Below are positions 1 through 7,937 of a stretch of DNA of 64,000 nucleotides, in pieces (positions within the stretch are counted from its first letter, which is position 1; each line of letters begins with the position of its first letter). The position numbers and the translations under genes are program-made. Source of the stretch: a bacterium. GTDB taxonomy: Bacteria; Myxococcota_A; Polyangia; Nannocystales; Nannocystaceae. Below the pieces are notes generated by a model that made no database searches, had not been told where the DNA came from, and was given only the letters and a program-made list of their open reading frames with translations. The stretch spans positions 62,001 to 126,000 of the forward strand of contig JANSYI010000005.1 in assembly GCA_024742475.1 (NCBI GenBank), written 5' to 3'.

Positions 1-241
1 TGCTGGCACACGCATACGTAGTCCGCTCCGCGGGCAGAGCGTAGGCCGGGAAACGGACCTCCCGACGCTCCCAGGCGGGGTCGGGTACGAACCCGACCGG
101 GTTTGCTTCGCTGTCCCCGCTCGTGGAGTCGCTTTCACCTTCGCCCCCCTCCGAGGTCGTCGCCTGGTCGACCACGGGCGCACCGCCCCGATTGCACGAG
201 GACGCTAGCGCGAGACCCAGCATGAGACGACGACCCCGCAT
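1..241 (-). CDS. N-terminal part of a lipoprotein, function unknown (runs off the window)
   Basis: Translation from the ATG at 241 gives 80 residues before the window edge. Residues 1-16 form a lipoprotein signal (basic start, hydrophobic core, lipobox A-S-S-C, Cys16), followed by an acidic Ser/Gly/Glu linker to about residue 48 and the start of a folded region ending in T-T-Y-A-C (74-78). An aromatic-Cys near the start of a domain after a Pro/Trp-rich stretch is reminiscent of copper type II ascorbate-dependent monooxygenases common in myxobacteria, but that is only a guess. The gene starts 11 bp after the stop of the upstream lipoprotein on the same strand, so the two are probably co-transcribed. 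Confidence 0.72.
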   Translation of the reverse strand, partial: MRGRRLMLGLALASSCNRGGAPVVDQATTSEGGEGESDSTSGDSEANPVGFVPDPAWERREVRFPAYALPAERTTYACAS

Positions 242-252
242 GGGACTTGCTC

Positions 253-1938
253 CTATGGATGGTGTTTCTGCATCCACCACTCGCTCCGAGCCGACCCGTC
301 GGCGGCTTGAAACTCATGCAGCGCACTGAAGTAGATGTAGCCGAAACGATCGAACTCCACGTCCGGCTTGAACCCAGGCAGGAGAAGGACCGGGCCGTTG
401 AACTCCCGATTTCCGCCCTCCGGCTGCTCCTGCCAGAGCAGGATTCCATCCGGCGAGTACTTGCGTACAACCAGGCGGCACTCCTCGAACGCGAAGCTGT
501 CGGTGTTCAGCTCGCAAGCCTCAGCTGACAGGGTAACGACGCGACCAAGGTGGTCCGTTCCTACCGCCTGAGTGAAAGCACCGGTAGGAGCGGCAGTGTC
601 TTCCCAGCCTGGAAGCAGCTCGTCGGAGTAAGCCCGCGCCCATCGAGTCCATCCATCACCATCGTTCGTTGCACCCACCGCCACGACGTCGGACTCGCCG
701 CTCCAAGCGATGTCGTAGATGACGCTCTGAGAGAAGTCGCCGACGACGAGCTGCTCCTCGAGTCCGCCGTCCGAATCGAGGACTCCGATCCAACCTTGGT
801 TCCCAGAGGTTCCCGCGAGGGCGATTCGGCCCTCAGGCGACACATCGAAGTCGTGGACGAACGCGCTTCCGTCGGCCCTGGACCACCCGGTGAGATCCCG
901 CTCCCAATCGATCGCCCCGTTCGCGCTGAGCCGCATCAGGTACGACCCCTGAGGAGGGTTTCCGCTCGTGTAGACCGACAGAACGTAGAGTCGGCCGACT
1001 GCGTCACGCTCCAGCGCAACCGGATGGTTCGCGGTGCTCGGGCCGGGAGCACCCTCGAGCTCGACCGTTGAGCCCTCGTTTCCCTGTGAATCAAAGAAGC
1101 GGATCGCGGTCGTTCTGTTCACGCCGAATCCCAGAGAGATGGCGGAGACGAGATCCTGGCCGTCCCGAACGACATCTGACGCGAACTCCGAGTCGTCGGC
1201 AATCGTGTCGACCCACCCTCCATCGGCGCGCGCGAACCGAGCGTTGCTGCTCTGGTCGCCAAGGGTCCTCTGACCGACCCAAACGACCTCCTCGCCTTCG
1301 GGATCGGGAGAGATGCCGTAGGCGGTCGCGATGACGCCGCTGTCGAAGGTCCACTCTTCGATGAGGCCCCCGTTGGGCATCTCGACATCAAGTTGGACGG
1401 AGGCTGTGCCCTCGAGACCGTCATCGTCCACGACCACGACCTGCAGCGGGTCCATGGTATTGAACTCCGCTCCAGAGACGACCCATTCGACTTCGAACGC
1501 CCCATCACCAACCGGCTCGCCCACGGCGACGACATCGCCCCCGTGGCTGAAGGTGGCCGAAACGACGTCGCCGTCGTCTTCAGCAACGACGCGTAGCTGG
1601 AGGGCTTGTGCGGCTTCGACAGCTTCGGGCCGTTCGTCGCCATTGACGGTGAACTCGACGACGGTAGGAGCCTCCGCGCCAGCGGTGGTTCCCTCCGTGT
1701 CGCCGGAAGAACCGCTCTCGCTGGCGGTCCCGTCATCCGGCCCCGACGAAGGGGATGTCGACGCTGTCGTGGACATCATCGCGCCAGAAGTCGGGGTGTT
1801 TCCGGTCGTCACACCGTCGGTCGACCCTGACTCTGTCTCGGCTTCGGAGCCTGCCGACTCGACAGGCGCTCCTGGTGAAAAACATGCACCGAGTGAAAGA
1901 AAAAGGGCTGAAGGAATCGCTATCCGTGTCACGCGCAC
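253..1938 (-). CDS. Lipoprotein with Ig-like domain and repetitive beta-rich (propeller-like) region
   Basis: From GTG 1938 (GTG 1932 also possible) the 561-aa product has a lipobox L-G-A-C (Cys19), a Thr/Ser/Gly/Glu linker to about residue 85, an Ig-like beta domain (about 90-190; alternating Val-rich strands, a V-V-V-V-D-D-D-G-L-E-G turn), then about 370 residues of repeating short beta strands of the kind seen in delta-60/SBBP-type or WD-like propellers (repeated patterns such as G-R-L-Y-V-L, G-R-I-A-L-A-G-T). It ends in a Trp/His-rich tail. It is probably displayed on the cell surface as a scaffold or sensor; no catalytic motif is visible. The long open frame upstream of 1938 is an artefact that would run into the divergent gene's leader. 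Confidence 0.8.
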   Translation of the reverse strand: MRVTRIAIPSALFLSLGACFSPGAPVESAGSEAETESGSTDGVTTGNTPTSGAMMSTTASTSPSSGPDDGTASESGSSGDTEGTTAGAEAPTVVEFTVNGDERPEAVEAAQALQLRVVAEDDGDVVSATFSHGGDVVAVGEPVGDGAFEVEWVVSGAEFNTMDPLQVVVVDDDGLEGTASVQLDVEMPNGGLIEEWTFDSGVIATAYGISPDPEGEEVVWVGQRTLGDQSSNARFARADGGWVDTIADDSEFASDVVRDGQDLVSAISLGFGVNRTTAIRFFDSQGNEGSTVELEGAPGPSTANHPVALERDAVGRLYVLSVYTSGNPPQGSYLMRLSANGAIDWERDLTGWSRADGSAFVHDFDVSPEGRIALAGTSGNQGWIGVLDSDGGLEEQLVVGDFSQSVIYDIAWSGESDVVAVGATNDGDGWTRWARAYSDELLPGWEDTAAPTGAFTQAVGTDHLGRVVTLSAEACELNTDSFAFEECRLVVRKYSPDGILLWQEQPEGGNREFNGPVLLLPGFKPDVEFDRFGYIYFSALHEFQAADGSARSEWWMQKHHP

Positions 1939-2052
1939 CCGTGGTCGACCTCTACTGCGAACCGTTGCACACTTTTTCGCCGCGCACGAGGCGCAGCCCG
2001 ACTCTCGCGGTAGAAGATGCTCGAAGCGCCGCGCGTCGGCCCTTGAACCACC
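1939..2052. promoter_or_regulatory. Divergent intergenic region, 114 bp
   Basis: The region separates the minus-strand lipoprotein (start 1938) and the plus-strand membrane protein (start 2053) and must carry both promoters. No convincing -35/-10 pair could be picked by eye; there is a T-run near 1970-1975. Presence of promoters is inferred from gene orientation only. Confidence 0.35.
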
Positions 2053-3699
2053 GTGAGCGGGACACCGACCAAGGAGAGTTCTCAGTGGCTCCTCCTGCCC
2101 CTCATCACCGCCTTCGTGGTCGGCATGACGACGCTCGGGTCGGGGTTCCGTCTCGACGACTACCTCCACGGCTCGCAGATCAGGGCGACGCTCGAAGGCA
2201 CGTCTACGTCTCCGTGGTGGGACATCTTCTTCCTCGCGGACTTCGAGCCCGGCAAGCGCTTCAGCGGCGCGATGCCGTGGTGGACCGTCGACGACCTCCA
2301 CATCCGGTTCTTTCGTCCGCTTGCAGCAGCCTCGCACCTCTTGGACCACAGGTTTTGGCCTGAGTCCGCCTGGGTGATGCATGTCCACAGCGTTCTGATT
2401 CATATCGCCCTGGTCGGTCTGGTCACCCTCCTCTACCGCCGCTTCTACGCAGCCAAGTCCGCGAGCTTGGCCGCCGTGGTTTTTGCAGTTTCAGTGAACC
2501 ACGCCTCGACCGTGACGTGGATTGCGAACCGCAACGCGCTGCTCGGTGCCACGTTCTGCGTGGCGACGCTGCTCCTCTATCAAGACTGGTGCGGCGGGAG
2601 AAGCCGAGGACTCTTTGCGATCCCAACTCTCGTAGCCGGGCTTCTCTGCGCCGAGGCGAGCATCGCGGTCTTCGGCCTGCTCGTCCTCCTGCCACTGCCG
2701 CGAGGGGGACCGGAGAAGGTGACGTCTACGCGTCGAAGATGGGGACTCCTCGCTGGGCTCGTCCTCACAACCCTCGCTTGGCGTGCTCTTTACAGCCACT
2801 ACGGGTTCGGAGCGGTGCACTCGGGAGCCTACGTCGACCCTCTACGCTCGCCAGGGCTATTCGTGTCGCTGATTCCCGAGCGCCTATTTTCTCTGTGGGC
2901 GATGGCTGTGGCGCCTGTCCGGCTCGTCCCCGACGGCGAGCTGGCAGCCCCCCTGGAGATCGTGCTGATTCTCGTTCTTGTGGCCTGCGGTGCTGCGGTA
3001 CTGCGCGTTGGGTTGACTTCTCCCCACCGCCGTTGGGTGGCCGCGGGCACTTTCGCGATGCTCCCTCTGGTGGCGAGCACTCCAGAGGAACGGCTCCTCA
3101 CCATCGCGTTCATTGGCTTCTGCCCCTCGATCGCGGCAGCGATCTCAGGCGTCACCAAGCCAAGCTGGCTGAGCCGCGTCAGCGGCCTACTCGTGGGCGC
3201 GCTTCACGTGGTGGTCGCGCCTTGCCTGTTTGTGAACTACGCGCTTCACTTCCAGCCCGAACCGCCGCTCGGTCTGGAGCTCGAAGGCACCAAGTCGCGA
3301 AACCTCGTGCTGATCAGCACTCCATCGGTCCAGAACGTGACATGGCTGTTGGAGAGTCAGTACGTCAACCAGCTCCCGCGGCCAGCCTTCGTCTGGTACC
3401 TCTGGGTCTCTGACTCTCCGACGGTTCGCCGCGATGGATGCTGTGCGATCGTAATCTCCGATCCCCGTGGACACGGTCGAGAGCCTTTCTCAGAGTTCTG
3501 GCGCGATCAAGACACCCCGCTCGAGCTCGGCCAGGAGGTGAAGACTCTCGGATTCGACGTGAGGGTCGAGGAAGTGTCTCAGGACGGCTACGTGACGAGG
3601 GCCCGCTTCGACTTCCGCCTGCCCCTCGAGCACCCGAGTCTGGTGTTTGCCGACTGGATGGACGGCGACTTCGAGAATGTGCAACCGCCGAACGGATAG
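2053..3699 (+). CDS. Polytopic membrane protein, GT-C glycosyltransferase-like
   Basis: This 548-aa protein (GTG start) has about ten hydrophobic segments between residues 12 and 410 and a soluble C-terminal part of about 130 residues. An Asp pair in the first external loop (R-L-D-D-Y, about residue 34-38), a Trp/Phe-rich loop (R-F-F-R-P-L) and the S-V-N-H-A-S-T-V-T-W-I-A-N-R motif in the middle resemble the GT-C fold of ArnT/PMT/TMTC-type membrane glycosyltransferases, which use polyprenyl-phosphate sugars. The substrate cannot be guessed. Family membership is inferred from pattern, not searched; it could also be a membrane protein of unknown function. It stands alone between divergent and codirectional neighbours. 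Confidence 0.7.
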   Translation: MSGTPTKESSQWLLLPLITAFVVGMTTLGSGFRLDDYLHGSQIRATLEGTSTSPWWDIFFLADFEPGKRFSGAMPWWTVDDLHIRFFRPLAAASHLLDHRFWPESAWVMHVHSVLIHIALVGLVTLLYRRFYAAKSASLAAVVFAVSVNHASTVTWIANRNALLGATFCVATLLLYQDWCGGRSRGLFAIPTLVAGLLCAEASIAVFGLLVLLPLPRGGPEKVTSTRRRWGLLAGLVLTTLAWRALYSHYGFGAVHSGAYVDPLRSPGLFVSLIPERLFSLWAMAVAPVRLVPDGELAAPLEIVLILVLVACGAAVLRVGLTSPHRRWVAAGTFAMLPLVASTPEERLLTIAFIGFCPSIAAAISGVTKPSWLSRVSGLLVGALHVVVAPCLFVNYALHFQPEPPLGLELEGTKSRNLVLISTPSVQNVTWLLESQYVNQLPRPAFVWYLWVSDSPTVRRDGCCAIVISDPRGHGREPFSEFWRDQDTPLELGQEVKTLGFDVRVEEVSQDGYVTRARFDFRLPLEHPSLVFADWMDGDFENVQPPNG

Positions 3700-3795
3700 A
3701 CCGGTGCATTCTGCGCGAGAGTCGCCGACCCGAGGACGGGCGGGAGAGCCGCACTCGACCGTTTCCCCTCCCCGGTCGGCTGCTACAGTCCGCCG

Positions 3796-5532
3796 ATGCG
3801 CGTGCATGCTCCTGCCATCGCCCTCGCTCTGCTCCTGACCGGCTGCGGCTCCACCACTGCCGGTGAGGCCGAGACCGACGATGGCTCGACCGGCACCGAG
3901 CCCACGAAAGGCTCGACGACGGCGTCGAGCAGCGCAGCGACGACGTCGAGCACGTCGGCCGAGGCGAGCAGCGACAGCGGTACGGCGGCCGACGACTCGA
4001 GCTCGGGCGGCTCGGACTGCGCCACGCCGCTGGAGTGCGCGAGGCAAGCCGAGGACCGCACAGCGCAGCGGCTCGACGAGGTTCGCGACGACGACGGTGC
4101 GCTCACGGAGTTCCTCACCGCGATGCCGCTGGGCGGCGACCTGCACCACCACCTCTCCGGCTCGGTCTACGCCGAGACGTACCTCGCGTGGGCCGAGGCC
4201 GACGGCGACTACTGCATCACCGAGAGCAGCCTCGCGCTGTCGCTCTCGTGCGGCGACGGCAACGACGTGCCCGTGCCTACGGGCCGTCGCGACATCTATC
4301 TCGACGTCGTGCGTGCCTGGTCGATGCTGGACTTCGTGCCCTCGCCCAGCGAGTCCGGGGCCGATCACTTCTTCGCGACCTTCTCCAAGTTCGGCGCGAT
4401 CTCGGGCTCGCGCCACGGCCTGATGCTGGCCGACGTCCGTCGCCGCGCCGCCAACGGCAACGTGCTCTACATCGAGCCCATGCTCACCTCGAACTCCACC
4501 GCGCGCAGCCTCGGAGAAGACGTGTGGGCGTCACTGGGTGGAGGGTCGCTGCAGCCGGACGACTTCGCCGAGTTTCACCAGGCGATCTTGGACGACCCCG
4601 GCTTCTTCAACGCGCGCGCCCGACTGACCGACGACGTCGAGACCAGCGAGAACATCGCCAACGCCGAGCAGAACTGCGGCACGGCCAACGCCTCGGGGGG
4701 CTGTGACGTCGTCACCCGGTACCAGGCGTACATCTCGCGCAGCGGCGCCGACTCGGGCGTGTTTGCCCAGATGGTCGCCGCCTACGAGGCCGCCATCGTC
4801 GAGCCGAAGATCGTCGGGCTCAACCTCGTCGGGCCCGAGGACGGCTCGACCGCGATGGCCAACTACGACGACCAGATGGCCATGCTGCAGTACCTCGGCG
4901 AGTACTACGAAGGCACCAGTCCCCTTCGGCTCTCCTTGCACGCCGGGGAGATCACCGCGGCGTCCATCCCCGATGGCTACGCCCTCGACGAAGAGGACCA
5001 CATCCGCAAGGCCGTCGAGATCGCAGGCACCCGGCGCGTCGGCCACGGCATCGATGTCAACTTCGAGAGCGACCCCGACGGCCTGTTCGACCTGCTTCGC
5101 GACAGCGGAATCCTCGTGGAGATCTGCTTTGCCAGCAACGACATCATCCTCGAAGTCACCGGACCCGAGCACCCCGTGCACGACTACCTCGCCCGCGGCG
5201 TCCCCGTCGCGATCGCCACCGACGACCAGGGCGTCGCCCGCAGCAGCCTCGTGGCCGAGTTCGTTCGAGGCGCCCGCGACCAAGACCTGACCTACGCCGA
5301 GCTCAAACAGATGGTTCGCGCCAGCATCGAGTACAGCTTCTTGCCCGGCGAGAGCTTCTGGGCCGACGCCGAGACGCTCGAGGTCGTCGGGACCTGCGCG
5401 CCCGAAGAGGGCGACACGCCGGTGACCCAGCCGCCGTCAGCGGCGTGCGAGGCGTTCCTCGCAGGCAGCGACCGCGCTCGGCTCCAGCGCACCCTCGAGG
5501 AGCAACTCGAGCGCTTCGAGGCCGAGTTCTAG
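3796..5532 (+). CDS. Adenosine deaminase-like lipoprotein
   Basis: A 578-aa metal-dependent hydrolase of the adenosine/AMP deaminase family. A lipoprotein signal with L-T-G-C (Cys17) and a Ser/Thr/Asp/Glu linker (to about residue 75) precede the catalytic barrel. Metal and active-site motifs are present in order: H-H-H-L-S-G-S (His117-119), H-A-G-E (His382, Glu385, proton donor), V-G-H-G (His417) and T-D-D-Q (Asp476-477). Bacterial ADAs are normally cytosolic and about 340 aa; a lipid-anchored, secreted-type enzyme resembles the eukaryotic ADGF/ADA2 subgroup and would deaminate extracellular or periplasmic (deoxy)adenosine. The stop is 23 bp before the radical SAM gene, suggesting an operon. 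Confidence 0.88.
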   Translation: MRVHAPAIALALLLTGCGSTTAGEAETDDGSTGTEPTKGSTTASSSAATTSSTSAEASSDSGTAADDSSSGGSDCATPLECARQAEDRTAQRLDEVRDDDGALTEFLTAMPLGGDLHHHLSGSVYAETYLAWAEADGDYCITESSLALSLSCGDGNDVPVPTGRRDIYLDVVRAWSMLDFVPSPSESGADHFFATFSKFGAISGSRHGLMLADVRRRAANGNVLYIEPMLTSNSTARSLGEDVWASLGGGSLQPDDFAEFHQAILDDPGFFNARARLTDDVETSENIANAEQNCGTANASGGCDVVTRYQAYISRSGADSGVFAQMVAAYEAAIVEPKIVGLNLVGPEDGSTAMANYDDQMAMLQYLGEYYEGTSPLRLSLHAGEITAASIPDGYALDEEDHIRKAVEIAGTRRVGHGIDVNFESDPDGLFDLLRDSGILVEICFASNDIILEVTGPEHPVHDYLARGVPVAIATDDQGVARSSLVAEFVRGARDQDLTYAELKQMVRASIEYSFLPGESFWADAETLEVVGTCAPEEGDTPVTQPPSAACEAFLAGSDRARLQRTLEEQLERFEAEF

Positions 5533-5555
5533 ACGAGGAGTGCTACGCTGCGTGG

Positions 5556-6815
5556 GTGGCCACCGCCCGTAGCTTGAGACAGTCTGATCTTGGTAAGAAC
5601 ATCCCGGTCTACGTCGTCTGGGAGATCACCCTGCGTTGTGACCACGCCTGTGCCCACTGCGGCTCGCGGGCGGGCCCGTCCACGCGCGACGACGAGCTGA
5701 GCACCGAGGAGATGTTCGAGGTCGGCGACGCTCTGGCGCGCCTGGGCACCCGCGAGGTCACGCTGATCGGTGGCGAAGCGTACCTGCGCGGCGACTGCTA
5801 CGACCTGATCCGGCACCTGGCCAAGCAGGGCATCCGCGTGACGATGCAAAGCGGCGGACGCGGCCTCACGGCCACCCGGTGTCGCAAGCTCAAGGAGGCC
5901 GGGCTGGCTGCGATCGGCGTGTCGATCGACGGGCCCCAGGAGATCCACGACATGCTGCGCAACGCCGAGGGCAGCTTCGAGTCGGCGATGAATGCCGTCC
6001 AACACGCCCGCGACGCCGGCATGATCGTCACGACGAACAGCCAGGTGAACCGCGCAAACATGCACGTGCTGCGCGACATCGCCATGATGATGAAGGACGC
6101 GGGCGTCCTCATCTGGCGCGCGCAGATGACCGCCCCCATGGGCGCTGCGGCAGACCGACCCGAGTGGATCCTCCAGCCGTATCACATGCTCGAGGTGCTC
6201 GACACGCTGGCCGAGGTCCAAAAGGAGGTGCTGCAGGAGGCCCACGACAAGGCCATCCCGCTCAAGCGAGCCTTCCGCATCGCGATCGGCAACAACCTCG
6301 GCTACTACGGCCCGCACGAGCAGCTGCTGCGCTCGCGCCCCGAGCAAGAACGCTACTGGCAGGGCTGCCAGGCGGGCAAGTACGTCATGGGCATCGAGTC
6401 CGACGGCAAGATCAAGGGCTGCCCTTCGCTGCCCACCGCGCCCTATATCGGCGGCAACGTTCGCGACCTGTCGCTCGAGGACATCTGGAACACCACGCCC
6501 GAGGTGGCCTTCACCCGCGACCGCGGCACCAGCGAGCTGTGGGGCTTTTGCAAGAGCTGCTACTACGCCGACGTGTGCCGGGCCGGCTGCTCGTTCACCA
6601 CCCACTCCACTCTGGGCAAGCGGGGCAACAACCCGCACTGCTGGCACCGCGCCAACGAGCTCAAGAAGCAGGGCAAGCGCGAGATCCTGCGTCACAAGCA
6701 CAAGGCGCCCGGCGACCCCTACGACTTCGGCTGCTTCGAGCTCGACATCGAGGACTGGAGCGACGAGGACTACACCCCGACGCTGAGCAGGAAGAAGCTG
6801 CCCGTCCTCGCGTAG
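5556..6815 (+). CDS. Radical SAM/SPASM protein, peptide-maturase type
   Basis: From GTG 5556 (GAGGAG at 5535-5540 is somewhat far upstream) the product is 419 aa. It has the CxxxCxxC cluster motif (Cys28, Cys32, Cys35), a G-G-E-A SAM-binding turn and a complete SPASM domain: Cys271-x12-G-x4-Cys289, then Cys332-x2-Cys335-x5-Cys341-x3-Cys345, and Cys362, matching the canonical seven-Cys spacing that holds auxiliary 4Fe-4S clusters. SPASM proteins typically modify ribosomal peptides or protein side chains (thioether, C-C crosslinks, epimerisation, Cys/Ser-to-formylglycine). No classic short precursor lies beside it, but three paralogous tail-bearing small proteins are encoded convergently 21 bp downstream and are candidate substrates. 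It follows the exported adenosine deaminase gene by 23 bp. Confidence 0.9.
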   Translation: MATARSLRQSDLGKNIPVYVVWEITLRCDHACAHCGSRAGPSTRDDELSTEEMFEVGDALARLGTREVTLIGGEAYLRGDCYDLIRHLAKQGIRVTMQSGGRGLTATRCRKLKEAGLAAIGVSIDGPQEIHDMLRNAEGSFESAMNAVQHARDAGMIVTTNSQVNRANMHVLRDIAMMMKDAGVLIWRAQMTAPMGAAADRPEWILQPYHMLEVLDTLAEVQKEVLQEAHDKAIPLKRAFRIAIGNNLGYYGPHEQLLRSRPEQERYWQGCQAGKYVMGIESDGKIKGCPSLPTAPYIGGNVRDLSLEDIWNTTPEVAFTRDRGTSELWGFCKSCYYADVCRAGCSFTTHSTLGKRGNNPHCWHRANELKKQGKREILRHKHKAPGDPYDFGCFELDIEDWSDEDYTPTLSRKKLPVLA

Positions 6816-6836
6816 CGGAACGGACAGCCTTCGGCA

Positions 6837-7349
6837 TCAGTCCGAGGCCGCAGACCCGTACAGGGGGCTCGCCGAAGTCGAGTCCCCTTCGGTGTCGACG
6901 CCGTCGGTGCCCGTGCCTTCGGTGTCGGTGCCGGTACCCGTGGTGCTGGTGTCGGAATCGGTGATGTCGGTGGTGCCGAACGTCTCGGTATCGGGTGAGC
7001 CGTAGGCGGATTGCACGGCGCCGAACGTCGAGCCACTGGTCGACTCGTCGGTCGTGCTGTCAGAGTCGGACATGGACGCGTTGGTCGTGCCCGAGGGGTC
7101 GGTGCTCGAGCTCCCCATGTTCCCCGACTCCGTGGCAGGGCTCATCGTCGACGCGTCGCTGCCTCCCATCGATTCTTGTCCGTCGTCGTCGGACGGGCAG
7201 CCCGCGAGCGTCAGGCCCATCAACACCGCGCCCGCGGTTCGGCCGAGCGCGCTGCTCGTGCGCAGCGCGGCTCCACAGTGAGGGCACTTGGCGTCCGCAA
7301 CCAGCACGTGCGTCGAGCACGACGAACAAACGACGAGAGGTCCAGCCAT
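6837..7349 (-). CDS. Zinc-ribbon / internal lipobox / Tyr-Gly-tail protein, paralogue 1
   Basis: Starting at the M-A-G-P ATG at 7349 (shared by all three copies), this 170-aa protein has a double CxxC zinc ribbon at residues 8-25 (C-S-S-C and C-P-H-C, ten residues apart), a basic G-R-T-A-G anchor, a hydrophobic segment ending in a lipobox-like L-A-G-C near residue 50, then about 115 residues rich in Ser/Thr/Gly/Asp. Two Tyr-Gly motifs occur in the tail: A-Y-G-S-P and a near-terminal P-L-Y-G-S-A. No enzymatic function is apparent. It is the last gene of a three-gene minus-strand array (37 bp after paralogue 2) and faces the SPASM enzyme. It could be a membrane-anchored or lipid-processed surface peptide; this is inference. 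Confidence 0.78.
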   Translation of the reverse strand: MAGPLVVCSSCSTHVLVADAKCPHCGAALRTSSALGRTAGAVLMGLTLAGCPSDDDGQESMGGSDASTMSPATESGNMGSSSTDPSGTTNASMSDSDSTTDESTSGSTFGAVQSAYGSPDTETFGTTDITDSDTSTTGTGTDTEGTGTDGVDTEGDSTSASPLYGSAASD

Positions 7350-7386
7350 GCCCAAGGGTGGCACGATGCTGGACCTCGTGGAAGGG

Positions 7387-7860
7387 CTACTCGCCCGTGG
7401 TGGGCACGCCGTAGTCGGGGCTGATGCCCGTGCTGTCGCCCGCGGTACTGCCCGAGCCGCCCGTAGTCCCTTCGGTGTCACCGCCCGAGCTCGTCGAGTC
7501 GGAGTCGGTGGCGTCGGTCGTGCCGAACGAGTCAGACGTCTCGGGGTTTCCGTAGGCTGCCGCCGTGACACCGGGCGTCGTCGGATCCGAGTCGATTGTG
7601 GTCGAGCCCGGGTCCATCGTGGTGCCCGAGGGGTTGTTCGTCGTGGTCGAGGAGGACGACGAGCTGCCGTCTCCGGCCATCGTCTCGCTCGTGTCGTCGC
7701 TGGCCGGGCACCCCGCTAGCGTCAGGCCCATCAACACGGCGCCCGCGGTTCGGCCGAGCGCGCTGCTCGTGCGCAGTGAGGCGTCGCAGTGCGGACACGT
7801 CGACTCCCGAGCCAACACGTGCGTCGAACAAGATGGGCAAACAACCAACGGACCAGCCAT
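7387..7860 (-). CDS. Zinc-ribbon / internal lipobox / Tyr-Gly-tail protein, paralogue 2
   Basis: A 157-aa product from ATG 7860, with the same architecture as its neighbours: ribbon C-P-S-C/C-P-H-C, segment L-G-R-T-A-G-A-V-L-M-G-L-T-L-A-G-C, Ser/Thr/Asp/Gly-rich tail, A-A-A-Y-G-N-P-E-T in the tail and a C-terminus ending D-Y-G-V-P-T-T-G-E. The DNA for its last residues is identical over 49 nt to that of paralogue 3 (7389-7437 against 7940-7988), and the helix-coding DNA differs at only one of 56 positions from paralogue 1 (7721-7776 against 7210-7265), so duplication is recent or gene conversion is active. The upstream in-frame extension to a GTG at 7941 is not supported by the other copies. 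Confidence 0.8.
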   Translation of the reverse strand: MAGPLVVCPSCSTHVLARESTCPHCDASLRTSSALGRTAGAVLMGLTLAGCPASDDTSETMAGDGSSSSSSTTTNNPSGTTMDPGSTTIDSDPTTPGVTAAAYGNPETSDSFGTTDATDSDSTSSGGDTEGTTGGSGSTAGDSTGISPDYGVPTTGE

Positions 7861-7937
7861 ACGCAGTGAGGATCGCACGCCACGGCGCACAGGGATAGCC
7901 CCGGCCGGCGAGTCGGATTTCAAACGACCTCCGGCAC

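Noticed and set aside
253..2403. 716-aa minus-strand frame extending past the lipoprotein start
   Set aside because: The added N-terminal part would overlap the divergent gene's coding region, is Arg-rich with no hydrophobic signal, and the lipobox lies far inside; GTG 1938 is a better start.
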